Below are positions 39,876 to 51,928 of a stretch of DNA of 64,000 bases, piece after piece. This DNA comes from Hypomyces perniciosus (taxonomy: Eukaryota > Ascomycota > Sordariomycetes > Hypocreales > Hypocreaceae), in NCBI GenBank assembly GCA_008477525.1, contig SPDT01000014.1, positions 62,001 through 126,000 of the forward strand, given 5' to 3'. Below the pieces are notes generated by a model. It saw only the letters and a program-made list of their open reading frames with translations. It did no database searches and had not been told where the DNA came from. The position numbers and the translations under genes are program-made. Position 1 is the first letter of the stretch, and each line of letters opens with the position of its first letter.

Positions 39876-42179
39876 GTGCGCCGTTGCGCTTTATTTATTC
39901 ATGGAATCAAAGATTCTATGCAGTGTTCATATCTGCATCCGGCATCGGAGTTAGGTGGAGGGGAAAGCCCAACATTGAACTTAGCATCTCCGCTAAAAAG
40001 ATTCATTAAGTTAATCCAGACATACTGATTAGGAATCTGAGCCGCGTTTTCTATGATTAAGACTATACTGTCTGAAGTCTATCTGCAAGGATCCCCAACT
40101 ATAGGGAACTGTCAAATCTGGTATAGGGCAGAAGGGTTAAATGGAATTTTGAAATGGTGAATTCCATTATGAACTAACCTCTTCCTGGGTATAATCAATA
40201 CTTTCAAAGCAGAGAGTGGACAATCTAAGGAAAACTTAGGGATAAATTTAAGAACTACGGGATTGCCTAAGGTCAGAAATGACTATGGTAACAGAGGAAT
40301 CATAGTACCTTTGGGAGTCTTAAGACTCACAAGTATCGTACCGAAAGGTGCAGTAGCATTGGGAAGGATTCCAGGTCAATGAAATTATAACTACTCTAAT
40401 ACCGCTGGGGATTCCAGTACAGTTAAATCTGACGCTATCAGAAAGTTATTATGATTAGGGGAAAAATGTAAAGAGAACAAAAATTATGAGGCTAGAGATA
40501 TATACAACATAATGTATATGTCAAAACTATATGAAATGGCATACAACAATCTAAAGAGTAACCCGGGAAATATGACTCCGGGTATAACTCCTACAACTCT
40601 AGATGGATTTTCAGCGGAGGTTATAAAAGAGATCATCAATAGTTTGAAAGATGGTTCATTCCAATTTAAACCAGGTAGAAGAGTAATGATCCCTAAAGAC
40701 TCCGGTGGAGAAAGACCCTTAACAGTCGCACCTCCCAGAGATAAAATAGTTCAAGAGGTCATGAGAATGATTCTTGAGGTTATTTTTGAACCGGGATTTT
40801 CACCGAACAGTCATGGATTCAGAACAGGTAAGAGCTGTCATACAGCACTTAAACAAATATTCACATCCTTTGGTATGGCCACTTGATACATTGAGGGTGA
40901 TATCTCTAAATGTTTTGACTCTTTCGACCACGAAATTTTAATAAAAATAATTAGAACTAGAGTGAAAGACGAAAGATTCATCAGACTTATCATTAAAGCT
41001 CTTAAGGCCGGTTATTTTGAATTTAAAGAGTTCAAACACTCCATTATTGGAACTCCACAAGGTTCTATAATTAGTCCTATTCTATGTAATATTTACATGA
41101 ATGAATTCGACAAATTCATGGAGGAATTGGCCAACTCTTTCTCCAAAGGGACAAAAGCCAGAGGGAACCCAATTTGAATTAGCTATAATAACAAGAAAAG
41201 AAGATCAACTTCAATCGTGGAGAAGATCAAATGACATAAACTTATGTTAAATGTCCCTTCCAAAGACCCTATGGATCCAAACTTCAAGAAATTAGTATAT
41301 GTAAGATATGCAGATGACTGATTGGTAGGAGTCAGAGGCTCTCGGGAGGACTGTACATTGCTACTAGAGAAAATCAAATTATTCCTAAAGGAAGAATTAA
41401 AATTGAACCTTAGCGAGAAGAAAACTCTAATAACCAATGCTAACAAAGGGAAAGCGCTATTCTTGGGAACTAATATATATAGATCCCGTCACCAACTATT
41501 CAGTAGATCCGCCGGATTCACTAAAAGAGTAGGAAGAGAAATTAGACTAGAAGCTCCCCTAGAAAGAGCAATTAAGAAGTTGAGAAGCGCGAAATTCCTT
41601 GAAGGGGATATTCCTTCTCCTAGATTCCTATGAATGCACAATTCAAAGGACCAGATTATAGCCCTTTATAACTCTGTGTATAGAGGTTATATAAACTACT
41701 ACAGCTTTGCAGGTAATCTAGGAACATTTAGTGGATATATTCACATGGTGCTAAAATCATCATGTGCCAAACTTCTTGCGGCCAAGTTTAACCAAAATTC
41801 TCAAAGAAAAATATTTGAATTATATGGTAAAGACTTACTGGGTAAAGACAAGATAGCCTTTGTAAACCCTTTATTCAGAAATAACCCATGAGATTTTAAA
41901 ACACCCGCCGAGGTGAGATCTAATGATCAAATCACGGATAACGGTATTCTAAAATCCCTATATGCCGAAAGTCTATCTGTAGCATCTCTTGAAGGCTTAT
42001 CCTGTGTAGTTTGTAGCTCAAACCATAGAGTGGAGATGCACCACGTCAGACATCTTAAAGACTTGAATCCAAATTTAAGTAAAATAGATGCCTTGATGGC
42101 GAAGAGACGTAGAAAACAGATTGCATTATGTAGAAGCTGTCATATGGAGCATCATTCTTCAAAAACTCTCAAACAATAA
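39876..42179 (+). CDS. group II intron reverse transcriptase-maturase with HNH domain
   Basis: In frame with nad2 exon 3, 767 codons under code 4 to TAA at 42177. RT blocks: [20 protein letters not shown] (RT1-2), [27 protein letters not shown] (RT3), [20 protein letters not shown] (RT4) and YVRYADDWLVGV (RT5, catalytic YADD). Then a maturase X region, and a C-terminal HNH nuclease: [20 protein letters not shown] and [11 protein letters not shown]. All catalytic parts are present, so it looks active. It would splice its intron and re-insert it by target-primed reverse transcription. Confidence 0.93.
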
Positions 42180-42282
42180 TTCCCCTCCTTAATTGACTGG
42201 AGAGCCGTATGACGGGAAACTGTCACGTACGGTTCGGGAAAGGGGGGTGCATCCTGGTAAAAGGGACCACCTTCTAGTTCAT
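39876..42282 (+). mobile_element. group II intron 3 of nad2
   Basis: Starts GTGCG at 39876 and ends in AT at 42282, matching group II ends. Domain V is unmistakable at 42202-42235: GAGCCGTATGACGGGAAACT continuing to GTACGGTTC, 34 nt, folding as a perfect hairpin of the bacterial-like IIB type. Domain VI follows with the bulged-A region. It encodes a reverse transcriptase. Confidence 0.93.
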
Positions 42283-42957
42283 TCTCACGTAGGATTTATG
42301 CTTTTAGCTTTAGGTATATCAAGTATAGAGTCTACTCAAGCACTTATATTCTACTTAACTCAATATATTATAAGTAATTTAAATGCCTTTATGATATTAA
42401 TAGCTATAGGTTTCTCATTATACTATTATACAAGTGAAAACAAAGAACATGAAGAATTAATGGATAAAAATAATTCTCCAATACAACTAGTAAATCAATT
42501 GAAAGGTTATTTCCATATAAATCCTTTATTAGCCTTGAGTTTAGCTATAACTATATTTTCATTTGCAGGTATACCTCCTTTAATAGGATTCTTCGGAAAA
42601 CAGATGGTATTAAGTGCTGCTTTAGATAAAGGTCTTGTATTCTTATCTTTAATAGCTATATTAACTAGTGTTATCGGTGGAGTTTACTATCTAGGTATAA
42701 TAAAAGAAATGTTCTTTAGTTTACCTGATTATAAAGTTAACACTTTACTAGAAAATTTAATATTAAAAGGTAATGTATTGAATAATAATAAAACAGTAAT
42801 CAAAAATATAAACTTTAAATATAATAATATAGTTATATCAAGCCCTATTGCTTTTGTTATATCTAATATAACACTTATAATTTTATTATTTATATTTATG
42901 AATAAAGAATGGCTAAGCATGGGTACCATATTGGTACAAATCTTATTTAATTGTTAA
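42283..42957 (+). CDS. nad2: nad2 exon 4
   Basis: 225 codons with [23 protein letters not shown] onward, including [20 protein letters not shown], the strongest NAD2 signature. nad3 starts at the very next base (TAA-ATG), the tight nad2-nad3 coupling normal in ascomycetes. Confidence 0.97.
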   Translation, partial: SHVGFMLLALGISSIESTQALIFYLTQYIISNLNAFMILIAIGFSLYYYTSENKEHEELMDKNNSPIQLVNQLKGYFHINPLLALSLAITIFSFAGIPPLIGFFGKQMVLSAALDKGLVFLSLIAILTSVIGGVYYLGIIKEMFFSLPDYKVNTLLENLILKGNVLNNNKTVIKNINFKYNNIVISSPIAFVISNITLIILLFIFMNKEWLSMGTILVQILFNC

Positions 42958-43059
42958 ATGAGTAGTGTAACATTACTTTTTATTTTCGTTTCTGTTTTAG
43001 CTTTAGTTTTTTTACTTCTTAATTTCATATTAGCTCCTCATAATCCTAAACTTTGATCT
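42958..43059 (+). CDS. nad3: nad3 exon 1
   Basis: 34 codons, MSSVTLLFIFVSVLALVFLL to APHNPKLWS, the first NAD3 helix. Ends in T at 43059. With exon 2, 139 aa. The exact junction is the least certain of the respiratory genes because the bridging residues are variable. Confidence 0.92.
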
Positions 43060-44286
43060 GGGAAATCATTACATTGGGATAAACTGCCAAATTCCGGGGA
43101 CCCCCTAAAGCTCTTGGTACTAAGCCGTATATGAAAATATATAGGTGGCTGAAGTAATTACTCAGGTATAGTAACAAGCCAAGAGATGATTGAAAAAGAA
43201 ATGGGATATCGCGGATCTAAGTCAATAGTAAGTCAAAATACTATTGTAAAAGAGCAACGAGTAGACGGTAGTTACATTGAATATTTTAATAAGAAAAATT
43301 TATCAATGTTAAGGTATACTCTAGTGGGCTTCGAAAGAAGTTATCTGATCAAAATCCCTTCTAACTTTATAAATTTAAAAAGAAATTTTAGTACCTTAGA
43401 ATCTAAATTAAATCCTTTTTACGTCACAGGTTTTGTAGACGGTGAAGGTTCTTTTATATTAACTATAATAAGAGATAATAAATATAAATCTGGTTGACGT
43501 GTAGCTTGTAGATTTGTAATAAGTTTACATAAAAAAGATATAATGTTATTAAATAACATTAAAGAATTTTTCGGTACAGGTAGCGTATTCCATATGTCTA
43601 AGGACTCTGCACAATATCGTGTTGAATCTTTAGCAGGTTTAGATATTATAATCAATCATTTTGATAAATACCCTTTAATTACAAAAAAACAAGCAGATTA
43701 TAAGTTATTTAAATTAGCCCATAATTTAATAAAAAATAAAAGCCATCTTACTAAAGATGGATTATTAGAACTTGTAGCTTTAAAGGCTGTAATAAATAAT
43801 GGTATTAATAATGATTTAAGTATTGCTTTCCCAAATATTGCTACTGTCTTAAGACCTGAAGTACAAGAACCTCAAATAATGAATCCTTATTGATTATCAG
43901 GGTTTGTAGAAGCAGAGGGTTGTTTTAGTGTTGTTATTTTTAAGAATAAAACATCTAAATTAGGTGAAGCAGTTAAATTAAGTTTTATATTAACTCAAAG
44001 TATTAGAGATGAGTCTTTAATAAAAAGTTTAATAGAATATTTAGGGTGTGGTAATACAAGTTTAGATTCTAGAGGTACTATTGATTTTAAAGTAACTAAT
44101 TTTTCTAGTATAAAAGATATCATTATTCCTTTTTTCATTAAATATCCTTTAATAGGTAATAAAAATTTAGACCTATCAGATTTTAGTGAAATAACAAGAT
44201 TAATGGAAAATAAATCGCATTTAACCTTAGAAGGGTTAAATAAAATAAAAGAAATCCGTAATAAGATGAATACGAATAGAAAATAA
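43060..44286 (+). CDS. LAGLIDADG endonuclease, nad3 intron
   Basis: In frame with nad3 exon 1 to TAA at 44284. Motifs [18 protein letters not shown] near 43419 and [18 protein letters not shown] near 43888, [19 protein letters not shown] between. Intact with no mini-element inside. Confidence 0.87.
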
Positions 44287-44342
44287 GTTTAAAATCAATG
44301 TATTAATTTATAAACATGAGAAATTTGGTTTAAACGTATCAA
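43060..44342 (+). mobile_element. group I intron of nad3
   Basis: Core ccaaattccggggaccccct near 43088 and gagcaacgagtagacgg near 43252 place it with the nad4 and nad2 introns. The 3' end is placed to keep EKYSIFECG in frame and does not end in G, so the true site may differ by a few bases. Confidence 0.82.
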
Positions 44343-44660
44343 GAAAAGTACAGTATATTTGAATGTGGTTTCCACAGTTTCCTTGGACAAAATAGAAGTC
44401 AATTCGGTGTAAAATTCTTTATTTTTGCTTTAGTTTATTTATTATTAGACTTAGAAATATTAGTTATATACCCCTATGGTCTTAGTAGCTATGAAAATGG
44501 AATTTATGGTTTAATAATCGTACTTATCTTTATAGGTATAATAACTGCAGGATTTGTATTTGAATTAGGTAAAAATGCTTTAAAAATAGATAGCAGACAA
44601 TCTTACAATTATTTCTATAAATCAAAAAAATTTATAAATACATTTATTGAAAATAAATAA
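44343..44660 (+). CDS. nad3: nad3 exon 2
   Basis: EKYSIFECGFHSFLGQNRSQ, then YLLLDLEILVIYPYGLSSYE and a last helix, ending IENK-TAA. Classic NAD3 with the acidic LDLE block in helix 2. A mini-element cluster follows. Confidence 0.95.
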   Translation, partial: EKYSIFECGFHSFLGQNRSQFGVKFFIFALVYLLLDLEILVIYPYGLSSYENGIYGLIIVLIFIGIITAGFVFELGKNALKIDSRQSYNYFYKSKKFINTFIENK

Positions 44661-45123
<463 letters not shown>

Positions 45124-45332
45124 TTAGATTTCTTAAATTTAAGAAAACTTTTTATTACAAAATATATAATTATTATATAAACATATGTATTTATATAATG
45201 GTCGTGGTGGGTGGGTTATTAGAATAGACTAAAAAAAATTCGTGCGCATACCTTGTAGCGCAAGCTATGCTATAAAAAAATTAAAAAAAAACAATTCTAT
45301 TTATAATCAGAAATTTTATATTATAATTTTTC
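45124..45332. other. spacer between atp9 and cox2
   Basis: AT-rich with a ggtcgtggtgggtgggtt block near 45199 and the 29-nt element at 45243-45271. Nothing else seen. Confidence 0.6.
45243..45271 (+). repeat. 29-nt mobile hairpin element, copy 3
   Basis: Identical to copy 2 without the pentamer expansion. Confidence 0.88.
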
Positions 45333-45560
45333 ATGAAAAATATATTAAATTCATTTATATATATGGATGCACCTGTTGCTTGAGGTATATACTTTCAAGA
45401 TAGTGCTACTCCACAAATGGAAGGATTAGTAGAATTACATGACAACATCATGTATTACTTAGTAATAATTTTATTTGGCGTAGGATGAGTACTTTTCTCT
45501 ATAATAAGAAATTTTGCAGCAAAAAGATCACCTATTTCACATAAATACTTAAACCATGGT
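45333..45560 (+). CDS. cox2: cox2 exon 1
   Basis: Cytochrome c oxidase subunit II, which carries the CuA centre. 76 codons from [20 protein letters not shown] with the first membrane helix, ending KYLNHG. Ends in T; exon 2 resumes TLIELIWTITPA. The three exons sum to 750 nt (249 aa). Confidence 0.96.
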
Positions 45561-46454
45561 AAAGAAGTGCCTTTTCAAAAGTGTTTTAAGTTTAATACTT
45601 TAAATAATCTAAATTATATACGTTTTTACAGTACAACGCCTTCTTCAGAAGTTAATAGTATAAAGTTTTACGAAGATGCTTATTCTATGAAAAAATCAAT
45701 TATAAAAGATAATAAAAATAAATCCGGAATTTACAAATGGACCAATAAACTAACAAATGATATATACATTGGGCAATCAGTAGATTTAGCCAAAAGATTT
45801 ATAAAATATTTTAATATTAGTTATTTAAGAAATAGAAATACTCTTGTAATAAGTAGAGCTTTAATTAAATACGGTGCGCAAGCGACTAATTTTTCATTAG
45901 AGATTTTAGAATATTGTGATACAGCTAATTTAACAGAAAGAGAACAATATTATTTTGATAAATTAAATCCTAAGTACAATACATTAAAAATAGCTGGTAG
46001 TTCTTTAGGTCATAAACTTACTGAAGAAACTAAAACAAAAATTAGTAAATCTTTAAAAGGAATTTATGTTAAAGAAAAATCTGCTTTATATGGTCGTACT
46101 CATTCTGAAGAAACTAAAGCATTGATGGCTTTAAAAAAATCTGTCCGCAGGCTAGAAAATAATCCTTTATTTGGTAAAACTCATAGTGAAGAAACTAAAG
46201 AGTTAATGAGACAAAAAGCTTTAGGTAGAAAACATTCTGAAGAAACTCTATTAAAAATGAGTGCTAATAGAGGTTATCTTGTTTACATACATGAAAAATG
46301 TGATTCAGAAGGATTTAAATTAATTGGTAGTTTTGTTTCAATAAGAAGAGCAGCTAAATTTTTAGGAATTAGTAGCAATACTGTAAGACTGTATATAAAT
46401 TCAGGTCAAATATTTAAAGACAGATATAAATTTACTGGTGGAACTCCAAAATAA
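45561..46454 (+). CDS. GIY-YIG endonuclease, cox2 intron 1
   Basis: In frame with exon 1 to TAA 46452. SGIYKWTNKLTNDIYIGQSV, LEILEYCDTANLTEREQYY, three NUMOD3 repeats (GHKLTEETKTKISKSLKG; THSEETKALM; GRKHSEETLLKMS) and a terminal IENR1 module (IRRAAKFLGISSNTVR). A gcgcaagcgact mini-element at 45877 adds AQAT in frame between KYG and NFSLE. Looks functional. Confidence 0.9.
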   Translation, partial: KEVPFQKCFKFNTLNNLNYIRFYSTTPSSEVNSIKFYEDAYSMKKSIIKDNKNKSGIYKWTNKLTNDIYIGQSVDLAKRFIKYFNISYLRNRNTLVISRALIKYGAQATNFSLEILEYCDTANLTEREQYYFDKLNPKYNTLKIAGSSLGHKLTEETKTKISKSLKGIYVKEKSALYGRTHSEETKALMALKKSVRRLENNPLFGKTHSEETKELMRQKALGRKHSEETLLKMSANRGYLVYIHEKCDSEGFKLIGSFVSIRRAAKFLGISSNTVRLYINSGQIFKDRYKFTGGTPK

Positions 46455-46707
46455 ACTTAAAAAAACTATGAAAAAAATTCCACTATATGCTGGAAACTCC
46501 TAAAGCCTTTAAGTACTATAAAGTTAATAAACATATACTTTATCAGTGACAACCTTAAAGGATGTACAATGGATTATCAGCAGGAAACCACCCAGGTATT
46601 AAATACCTTAGCGGGATCCTCAGAGACTACACGTGGAAACCTTATATGTAAGTATACATATATGGTAAGATATAGTCCAGTTAAGTATGAAAGTACTTAT
46701 GTTTTTG
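45561..46707 (+). mobile_element. group I intron 1 of cox2
   Basis: GIY-YIG ORF followed by a core: tatgctggaaactcct near 46486, tatcagcaggaaaccaccc near 46575, ctcagagactacacgtgg near 46619, gtaagatatagtcc near 46667. Ends in G at 46707. The core resembles cox3 intron 1. Confidence 0.88.
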
Positions 46708-47130
46708 ACATTAATAGAATTAATCTGAACTATAACACCAGCTGTTATATTAATACTTATAGCATTCCCATCTTTCAAATTATTGTATTTAATGGACGAA
46801 GTTAACGACCCTTCAATGTCTATTATAGCTGAAGGACATCAGTGATATTGAAGTTACCAATATCCAGATTTCATAGATTCTAACGAAGAATTTATAGAAT
46901 TTGATTCTTATATAGTACCTGATTCAGACTTAGAAGAAGGTGGATTAAGAATGTTAGAAGTTGATAACAGAGTAATAGTTCCTGAATTAACACATATTAG
47001 ATTCGTTATAACATCTGGAGATGTTATACATTCTTTCGCTTGTCCTTCTTTAGGTATAAAATGTGACGCATATCCTGGTAGACTAAATCAAGTATCTGTA
47101 TTTATTAACAGAGAAGGTGTATTCTATGGT
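46708..47130 (+). CDS. cox2: cox2 exon 2
   Basis: 141 codons: [20 protein letters not shown] with the second helix, [20 protein letters not shown] (TGA Trp), [20 protein letters not shown], and the end [11 protein letters not shown], just before the CuA cysteines encoded in exon 3. Confidence 0.97.
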
Positions 47131-49063
47131 CTTATCGAACAATGGCCAAAACTGTAGTGAACCTATGGTTATAAATCATCAAATTGCGGGAAACCCCTAA
47201 AGGAATCTTAACCAAGTAAGTATGGTAACATAACTTATGGCACAGGTAATGACTCGTGGTATGGTAAAATCAAGATTTATTATTCAATGGGCAATCCGCA
47301 GCCAAGTACCAAATATAAAATATTTGGTATGCAGTTCATCGACTAGACGGTGGTTGGTATTATTAGTTTTAATAATGCTTAAGGTATAGTCAGCCCCCAC
47401 CTGAAAGGGTGCAGAAAAATATGAAGAATATTCATATTTTTTGTTAAATAGATATATATTAATTCGTTAATTATATTTAGGGATCTCTACAATAGTTTGC
47501 TAAACTTAATTTAATGTAAAAATAAATGAATACAAACACAGAAAGCACTTGTCTTTCATATGAAAGACTATTGTAGTATTTGCATGATACAATTAGTAAA
47601 AGTGTTTTTAATAATCACTTCATGTTCGATAAACGTATTGGATTAAGTTCTATAGCTGCTGTATCTTTAACTAGATGTTTTAGTACAAGTAGATCTATTA
47701 ATTCAATTAGACCTTTGGTAAATAACCCAGAGTCTTTAGCGTTAGAGCATATCAATAGTGGAAAACCTACTACTTCGACAGTTATCAATAAAATATTATT
47801 AAATCAAAATTTATCAGTTACTGACTCGAAATTACAAGAATTATTAAAAGTTAAAGGTGTTGAAGTGGATCTTCCAATATCAACATCGGAAAATCATAAA
47901 CTTTTAGATGAATTAACAGGTAAATCTAAATATAAAGGTTTCTCTGGTGTATATATCTTTATACATAAAAATACAGATCATAAATACGTAGGTTCATCTA
48001 ATTTACTAAGACGTAGAATGGATTACTATTTCAAAGGAGATTTTCCATTAGCGGGTAAATTTTTACCTTTACTTCACAAAGAAGGGCTAAAAGCTTTTAA
48101 ATTAGTAATTTTTAAATTAGATAGTAATAAATTTAGTAATCAAGACTCTTTAATTTTAGAACAGTATTATTTATTAAATAAAGAATTTAACTTGAATACA
48201 TTAAGAGTTGTTAATGCAGGATCATCTAAAGGGGATACTGTATATGTTTATGATCTAACATGTAGTACTCTTTATTATCATGCTAAATCTAGAATTGAAT
48301 TAAAAAGAGTATTAAAAATACATACTGAAACTAGTAAAAAATATGTAGATTCTAAAATACCATATCTGAATAAATTCTTACTATTAAGCTATCCTATTCC
48401 TACTGCTTTAACAAGCAATATTCCCATAGAAAATTTAGTAGGTATGATGCAAAAAGAAAGACAAGATATGTATACATTAGGAACTCGTAGAAGTATTTCA
48501 GTAGAATTAGAAATTAAAGAAGGAAATACATTTGTAGATTCTTGAGGTCATACTTTTAATTTTGATTCTTTAACGTCTTGTATTGAGTATTTAAGAGAAT
48601 TAGGTTTAACTATTAAAAGAGACACTCTTACTAAATATATAAAAGATGAAAAAGTGTTTCATAATTTCTTATGTAAATACTCAGATAATGCTTTACCTGA
48701 TAATTTTGAAGAAGTAGGATTAATTATTGATGAATATAAAAAATTAAAAGTAGATACAGACTTAGATTTATTAAAAGTTAATAAAAAAAATAAATCCATA
48801 TTAGTAAAAGGAGAAAATTTTTGTTGCATGCGCAAGCTAGCACCACAAGAATTTGAAAGTATTACAGATACAATTAAATACTTTGATACTTTAAATATAA
48901 AATTAGATAGAAAATCTTTAAATACTCGTTTAAAAGACGGTAAAATTTATAAAGATTATTATTTTGCTTATAAATAACCAGATAAAAGTTCAAAATATTT
49001 TCTTCTCTTAATATACTAAGAAAAAATCTATCGATTACATTAAATAAATGTAGAGAGAATTCG
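47131..49063 (+). mobile_element. group I intron 2 of cox2
   Basis: Core aaattgcgggaaacccctaa near 47183, aatgactcgtggtatgg near 47249, gcagttcatcgactagacgg near 47332 and cttaaggtatagtcag near 47378 put it with rnl intron 1. Ends in G at 49063, between FYG and QCSEICG, splitting the CuA motif. Confidence 0.9.
47580..48977 (+). CDS. GIY-YIG endonuclease, cox2 intron 2
   Basis: About 465 aa under code 4 (TGA Trp at 48543). The frame is open from TTG 47580; the first ATG is 47622. A long N-terminal part precedes the GIY-YIG module: SGVYIFIHKNTDHKYVGSSN at about residue 123, LILEQYYLLNKEFNLNTLRV after it, then VYVYDLTCSTLYYHAKSRIE, an IENR1-like repeat. A TGCATGCGCAAGCTAGCA hairpin at 48826 is in frame (CMRKLAP). 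Not fused to the exon. Confidence 0.84.
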
Positions 49064-49162
49064 CAGTGTTCAGAAATATGTGGAATACTTCATAGTTCAA
49101 TGCCTATAGTTATAGAATCTGTAAATATAGACAAATTTGTTCATTGACTTTATAATGCTTAA
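49064..49162 (+). CDS. cox2: cox2 exon 3
   Basis: 33 codons: QCSEICGILHSSMPIVIESV with both CuA cysteines, the Glu and the His ligand, ending HWLYNA-TAA. Confidence 0.97.
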
Positions 49163-49215
49163 TTTATAACAAATTATTATTAGTAAGAACATATTTATTC
49201 ATTTAGTGGATAAAA

Positions 49216-49286
49216 GAGGTATTAGTTTAATGGTAAAACTTGATGCTACGGACATCACAATTGTAGTTCGAATCTATAATGCCTCT
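49216..49286 (+). tRNA. trnR: tRNA-Arg (ACG)
   Basis: Acceptor GAGGTAT/ATGCCTC with one wobble, anticodon loop CTACGGA on TGATG/CATCA, T-loop TTCGAAT. Confidence 0.92.
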
Positions 49287-49409
49287 AGTATAGTCATTTA
49301 TATAGTAACTGTACTAGTATACGTAAAAAAACACATATTTAAAATTAAATTTAAATGTACGTATATAATCATAATTCTGAATAATTCGATGTATATATTA
49401 GATTAAAAT

Positions 49410-49648
49410 ATGAGTTTAACTTTAGTACTTTTTTTAATAGGAATTTTAGGATTCGTATTTAACAGAAAAAATATAATATTAATGCTTATTTCTATAGAAA
49501 TAATGCTATTATCTATAACATTCTTAATATTGGTTAGTTCTATTAATTTAGATGATATAATAGGACAAACATATGCTATATACATTATAGTAGTTGCTGG
49601 TGCAGAATCTGCCATAGGTTTAGCTATTTTAGTAGCTTTTTATAGACT
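49410..49648 (+). CDS. nad4L: nad4L exon 1
   Basis: NADH dehydrogenase subunit 4L. MSLTLVLFLIGILGFVFNRK, IEIMLLSITFLILVSS, AGAESAIGLAILVAFYR: three helices with the conserved Glu residues. Ends CT at 49648, phase 2; exon 2 gives [10 protein letters not shown]. Total 89 aa. Confidence 0.96.
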
Positions 49649-50221
49649 TTCGTCTCTTAAATCAAACCGTCTATCCTTTAGTTCTTGTAAATTACCTGTA
49701 AGATTCGTAAATAGAACTCCTGTAGGGATAAGAAATTATTCTACAGTGTGTTCTTCTAATTGTAAAAATAATTCAATTGATCCTTGATTTATTACTATTC
49801 AAAATTCTGAGGCACGCCACTAAAAGCGGTATAGCTGCTTCATTGCGTTTTTCTATAGCTCAAGATTCAAGAGATTTATCTTTATTAGAAAGCTTTGAAA
49901 ATTTCTTTGGATGTGGATATGTGTAGGCTAGCTTACGCATGCCTACTAAATATAAAAACCGTTCGGTTTGTGAATTTATCGTTACAAAAATTGATCATGT
50001 AGTTAATAATATAATCCCTTTTTTCTTGGCTAGCTTGCGCATGCCACCAACATAGTATAAGGGGATCAAAATACTCGGACTTCTTAGATTTTAAACGTGC
50101 TGCTTTAATTATTAAGAATAAAGAGCATTTAAAAGAAGATGGCTTGAAACAAATTTTACAATTAAAAAATCAAATTACAGGTTTGAATAATAAGACTAAA
50201 AATAATCATGGTGATGATTAA
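49649..50221 (+). pseudogene. degenerate LAGLIDADG endonuclease, nad4L intron
   Basis: The frame from exon 1 reaches DPWFITIQNSEARH and stops at TAA inside the GGCACGCCACTAA insertion (49811); no first LAGLIDADG motif is left. Later pieces in other frames still read SLRFSIAQDSRDLSLLESFE, SVCEFIVTKIDHVV and KRAALIIKNKEHLKEDGLKQ. Two TAGCTT(A/G)CGCAT hairpins (49924 and 50032) split these. Ends TAA 50219. Confidence 0.83.
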
Positions 50222-50591
50222 GGCTTAAGAGAAATTAGGTCAAAAAAGGTGGAGTGAACCTTCATCTAGTCTTTATATTTTAAAATATAAAGGCAAAACC
50301 TTCAAATTGCGGGAAACTCTTAAAGACAAATCTACCAAGTTAATACAGTAATGTAATTAATGGAACAGGTAATGACTCGTTGTAAGGTAAAAACGATTTG
50401 TATAAAGAAATGCAATAGATAATCCGCAGCCAAGCGCCAATAATTGGTGTGCAGTTCATCGACTAAATGGAGGTTGGTAAATAATTATTATATAAATTAT
50501 TTGCTTAAGATATAGTCAGGCATAACTTAAAGGTTATGGAATTACCCAGCCATCCTAAGGGAATTTAATTCCTATGGTAAAGGGAAAAACG
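49649..50591 (+). mobile_element. group I intron of nad4L
   Basis: Core aaattgcgggaaactcttaa near 50306, caggtaatgactcg near 50364, gcagttcatcgactaaatgg near 50450 and cttaagatatagtcagg near 50503, the same subgroup as rnl intron 1 and cox2 intron 2. Ends in G at 50591. Confidence 0.87.
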
Positions 50592-50622
50592 AAGAGGAAG
50601 TATTGCAATAGAATATAAATAA
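50592..50622 (+). CDS. nad4L: nad4L exon 2
   Basis: Ten codons encoding the R-G-S-I-A-I-E-Y-K terminus. The last A of TAA is the first base of nad5 ATG, the one-base nad4L/nad5 overlap conserved in Pezizomycotina. Confidence 0.94.
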
Positions 50623-51192
50623 TGTATTTAAGTATAATTATATTACCTTTATTAGGGTCTATAGTATCCGGATTTTTTGGTAGAAAAGTCGGTGTGACAG
50701 GTAGTCGTATCTTAGGTTGTTTAAGTATAATAACAACAACAATATTAGCTATAGTTAGCTTTTTTTGAAGTAGGATTTAATAATAATCCTATATCAATTA
50801 ACCTATTTAAATGATTAGATAGTGAATCATTTAATATGGTATGAAACTTCCAATTTGATAGTTTAACAGTCTCTATGTTAATACCTGTATTAGTGATTAG
50901 TTCTTTAGTTCACTTTTACTCTATTGGATATATGAGTCATGATCCTCACAACCAAAGATTTTTTAGTTATTTAAGTTTATTCACTTTTATGATGATTATC
51001 TTAGTAACTGGTAATAATTATCTATTAATGTTTGTAGGATGAGAAGGTGTTGGAGTTTGTTCATACCTTTTAGTTAGTTTCTGATTTACTAGAATTGCAG
51101 CTAACCAAAGTTCTTTATCAGCATTTTTAACTAATAGAGTAGGGGATGCTTTCTTAACAATAGGAATGTTTGTAATATTATGATCTTTAGGT
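50622..51192 (+). CDS. nad5: nad5 exon 1, frameshifted in this arm
   Basis: NADH dehydrogenase subunit 5. [20 protein letters not shown] at the start; later [40 protein letters not shown] (antiporter helix with the W-E-G-V-G signature) and [15 protein letters not shown] run of seven T near 50760, against six in the mirrored copy, shifts the frame after IVSFF; six T restores it. I regard this as a sequence error. Only the first about 190 codons exist before the intron and the palindrome axis; the rest of nad5 is not in the window. Confidence 0.9.
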
Positions 51193-51928
51193 AAAGAAAA
51201 AAATTCTAAAGTTTTCACAACAATGCATAAAAATCAAAATACTAGCTCTGTACTGAAAGGCTTACATAAAACAAATATTTTACGGAGTACTTCTCAATTT
51301 AATCGTTTATCTCATGCTCAAGTTAGAAATTATTCTTCTTCTTCTTCTTCACTTGCACCATATTTAGCTGGTTTGATAGAAGGTGATGGATATATAGCTG
51401 TACATGATAAAAATACACAAAAAAAGAGTACAGACCTAAAATTATTATTGCTTTTAATATACATGATAAACCTTAGCTGATAAATTATCTACTGAATTAA
51501 ATGTAGGTAAAGTAATTAGTAGACCTAACGCAGGACATGTGTATTACAAATTTTAGCTAAGAAGAAGTATTAAAAATAATGAATTTAATTAACGGTCATA
51601 TGCGTACACCTAAAATAGAGCATTACATAGAGCTATTCATGAATAAATGAAAAAGATAATAGTTCTATACCGTTATTAGGTTTAGATTTGTCTTCTTTAG
51701 AAAGTAATAGCTGATTAGCAGGATTTACAGATGCCGATGGATGTTTGGTATAAACTGTTTACGACCGTAAGAAAAACGGAGTATTTTAAGAACAAGTGTT
51801 CAAACTTCTTTCCGTATAGAAGTAAAACAAAATTATTCTAGAGAGGTTACTTTAGAACAAGGGGGATCTAGTTTTTTAAGATTATGAGTGATATTGCTGC
51901 CTTTTTTACAGTAAGTTTAGATTCAAGA
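51193..51928 (+). pseudogene. LAGLIDADG endonuclease of the nad5 intron, cut at the palindrome axis
   Basis: Continues nad5 in frame: KEKNSKVFTTMHKNQNTSSV, then YLAGLIEGDGYIAVHDKN near 51361 and WLAGFTDADGCL near 51712 in shifted frames. Many single-base indels relative to the mirrored copy break it. Its C terminus would lie past the axis: EDKEFYALCSFSV can be read across the loop before the sequence turns back. Confidence 0.75.
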